A stretch of 15,921 bases of DNA, from assembly GCF_001949145.1 (NCBI RefSeq), contig NW_019091654.1, positions 75,204 to 91,124 of the forward strand, read 5' to 3'. The notes below the pieces were generated by a model. That model had not been told where the DNA came from. It ran no database searches and saw nothing but the letters and a program-made list of their open reading frames with translations. This DNA comes from Acanthaster planci. Its lineage: Eukaryota; Echinodermata; Asteroidea; Valvatida; Acanthasteridae. Numbering within the stretch: position 1 is the first letter of the stretch; every line of letters starts with the position of its first letter. This document shows, in pieces, positions 14,726 through 15,921 of this stretch. The position numbers and the translations under genes are program-made.

Positions 14726-15921
14726 TGATCTTTCTTGTTATCATTCCTGAGTAAGGGAGTTGTTTCAATGCCATTAAAAGAATATAATTTCTAGTATACA
14801 AGAACATGTACCTTAAAACACAATACACTAAGGTGATCAAATGTCGCAAAGACCAACCCTGAGTTACATAAAATACAATATGATTTGAAATTAAAACTTG
14901 TCAGAGTAAACAGAAAACTTTTACGCGATGCAAAACACAATAAATTCAACTTAATCTGTATGATACTTAAATACATATATGCTGCATTAAATATACATGT
15001 AACTACTGCTGCAGTAAAAATATGAATCAACGTAACGCTTTATCTGTGTAAAAAATACATCAATCATGAAACAAATGATTTTATATCAAGCAAACTGCAT
15101 AGGTGAATTTATGAACAAGTTCACAATCATCCTTTTGGCTTAAATTTTGTAGAATTTTTTGAATTAGAAAGGCTCATAAATACCAGTAATAAATTCAATA
15201 AAGATGTATGGAAGCACGGTGCTTGTACCCTGTTCAGCCATCTCACAGCTGGGGAGGGTAGGGATGGGTCTCGACTCTCTCCTATCTAAGGCAAAGACAA
15301 ACTAAGGCAAACGTTCTGAAACTTGAAAGAACTAAGGGCTAAATTGTCGTTTTCAATGGCAAGATATCATCACCAGTCCCATTCACAAACTCCATTGTAC
15401 AGCTGGTTGTGTATGGGTGGTTTGATAGGGGAGGATCTACATGTACCCTGGTAGGACTGAGGCACACAACACGATATACCCAGCAAGAAATGAGACCGAG
15501 GGGTACCCCCCCAAGATGTCCAATCCCTATACACATTCCAGACTATTGTTACTTAACACATCCCCCCCAAGGTGTCTGAAAGGAATTCCCCAGATTCCTG
15601 CGAGACAATGACCAACACAAAGCAGGGGGGGTTCTCTCCGTCTCATACCTTGCTGCATATGCAACACAAGAAGTTGCTTGCCTCTTGAAGTTAAGCCTAA
15701 TTTACAGGGTGGCAAAGTCTTCAAAGCAAGAGTCTGAGTCACTGGACTGTCTAAGTCTCTGATTTACTTGACCACCAACTGCTGATCTGAGCAAGAGAAA
15801 AAAGTGGATTTCTTCAGCAGAGGTGAAGCACAAAATGAGTTTATGTGACCATCTTTCTCCAAAATTTGTACAAATGATTTACTTTTTCCTGGAGATCATA
15901 CATGCATATGTACAGCTGACC
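14726..15921. other. Right end, nothing recognised
   Basis: AT-rich to about 15230, then more balanced composition with C-runs. Two C7AAG(A/G)TGTC words (15506 and 15562) are 56 bases apart and may be an old local duplication. Open frames of 65-79 codons show no domain signature. Confidence 0.5.

Noticed and set aside
15339-15742. Two minus-strand frames near the right edge
   Set aside because: They show no domain signature, no strong splice sites and only moderate length, consistent with chance open frames.

Overview
This is animal genomic DNA. It is AT-rich, with short exons separated by long introns, canonical GT/AG splice sites, MITE- and SINE-like interspersed repeats and several palindromic ACATGT clusters. 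The one gene I can build encodes a secreted or cell-surface protein with a Calx-beta domain followed by an array of HYR (hyalin repeat) domains. Together these suggest a marine invertebrate deuterostome (amphioxus, hemichordate or echinoderm). The exact clade is an inference.

The gene occupies about the left 60% of the window on the minus strand, reading right to left. Eight coding exons were delimited by hand from acceptor and donor sites: 9556-9460 (start codon and signal peptide), 6174-6064 and 5220-4987 (the two parts of one Calx-beta domain), 4699-4379 (a divergent four-cysteine HYR-like domain), then four HYR exons at 2978-2736, 2387-2154, 1472-1203 and 490-248. Every internal junction is phase 1, so each HYR domain is one symmetric 1-1 exon that could be duplicated or shuffled. 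The joined coding sequence in the window is 1753 nt, or 584 complete codons plus one base. It runs off the left edge with no stop codon, so more domains are expected beyond the window.

The introns carry repeats. The intron cut by the left edge holds a 12-bp minisatellite (1-84). Intron 1 is about 3.3 kb and holds a palindromic hAT-like MITE with an 8-bp target-site duplication (7085-7222), a foldback repeat (7355-7521) and a second terminal-inverted-repeat element (about 7581-7830).

To the right of the promoter, about 9640 to 15921 contains no gene I can support. It holds a perfect 16-bp hairpin (11007-11041), a tRNA-derived SINE on the minus strand (about 12640-12870), a possible relative of that SINE (about 14570-14725), a likely retroelement 3' tail with nested stems and an AAT-type microsatellite (about 13620-13766), ACATGT palindrome clusters, and one isolated exon-like segment (10808-10872, minus) with good splice sites.

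The observations most worth following are the Calx-beta plus HYR architecture, its altered Calx-beta acidic site and added cysteines, and the hAT-like palindromic MITE.
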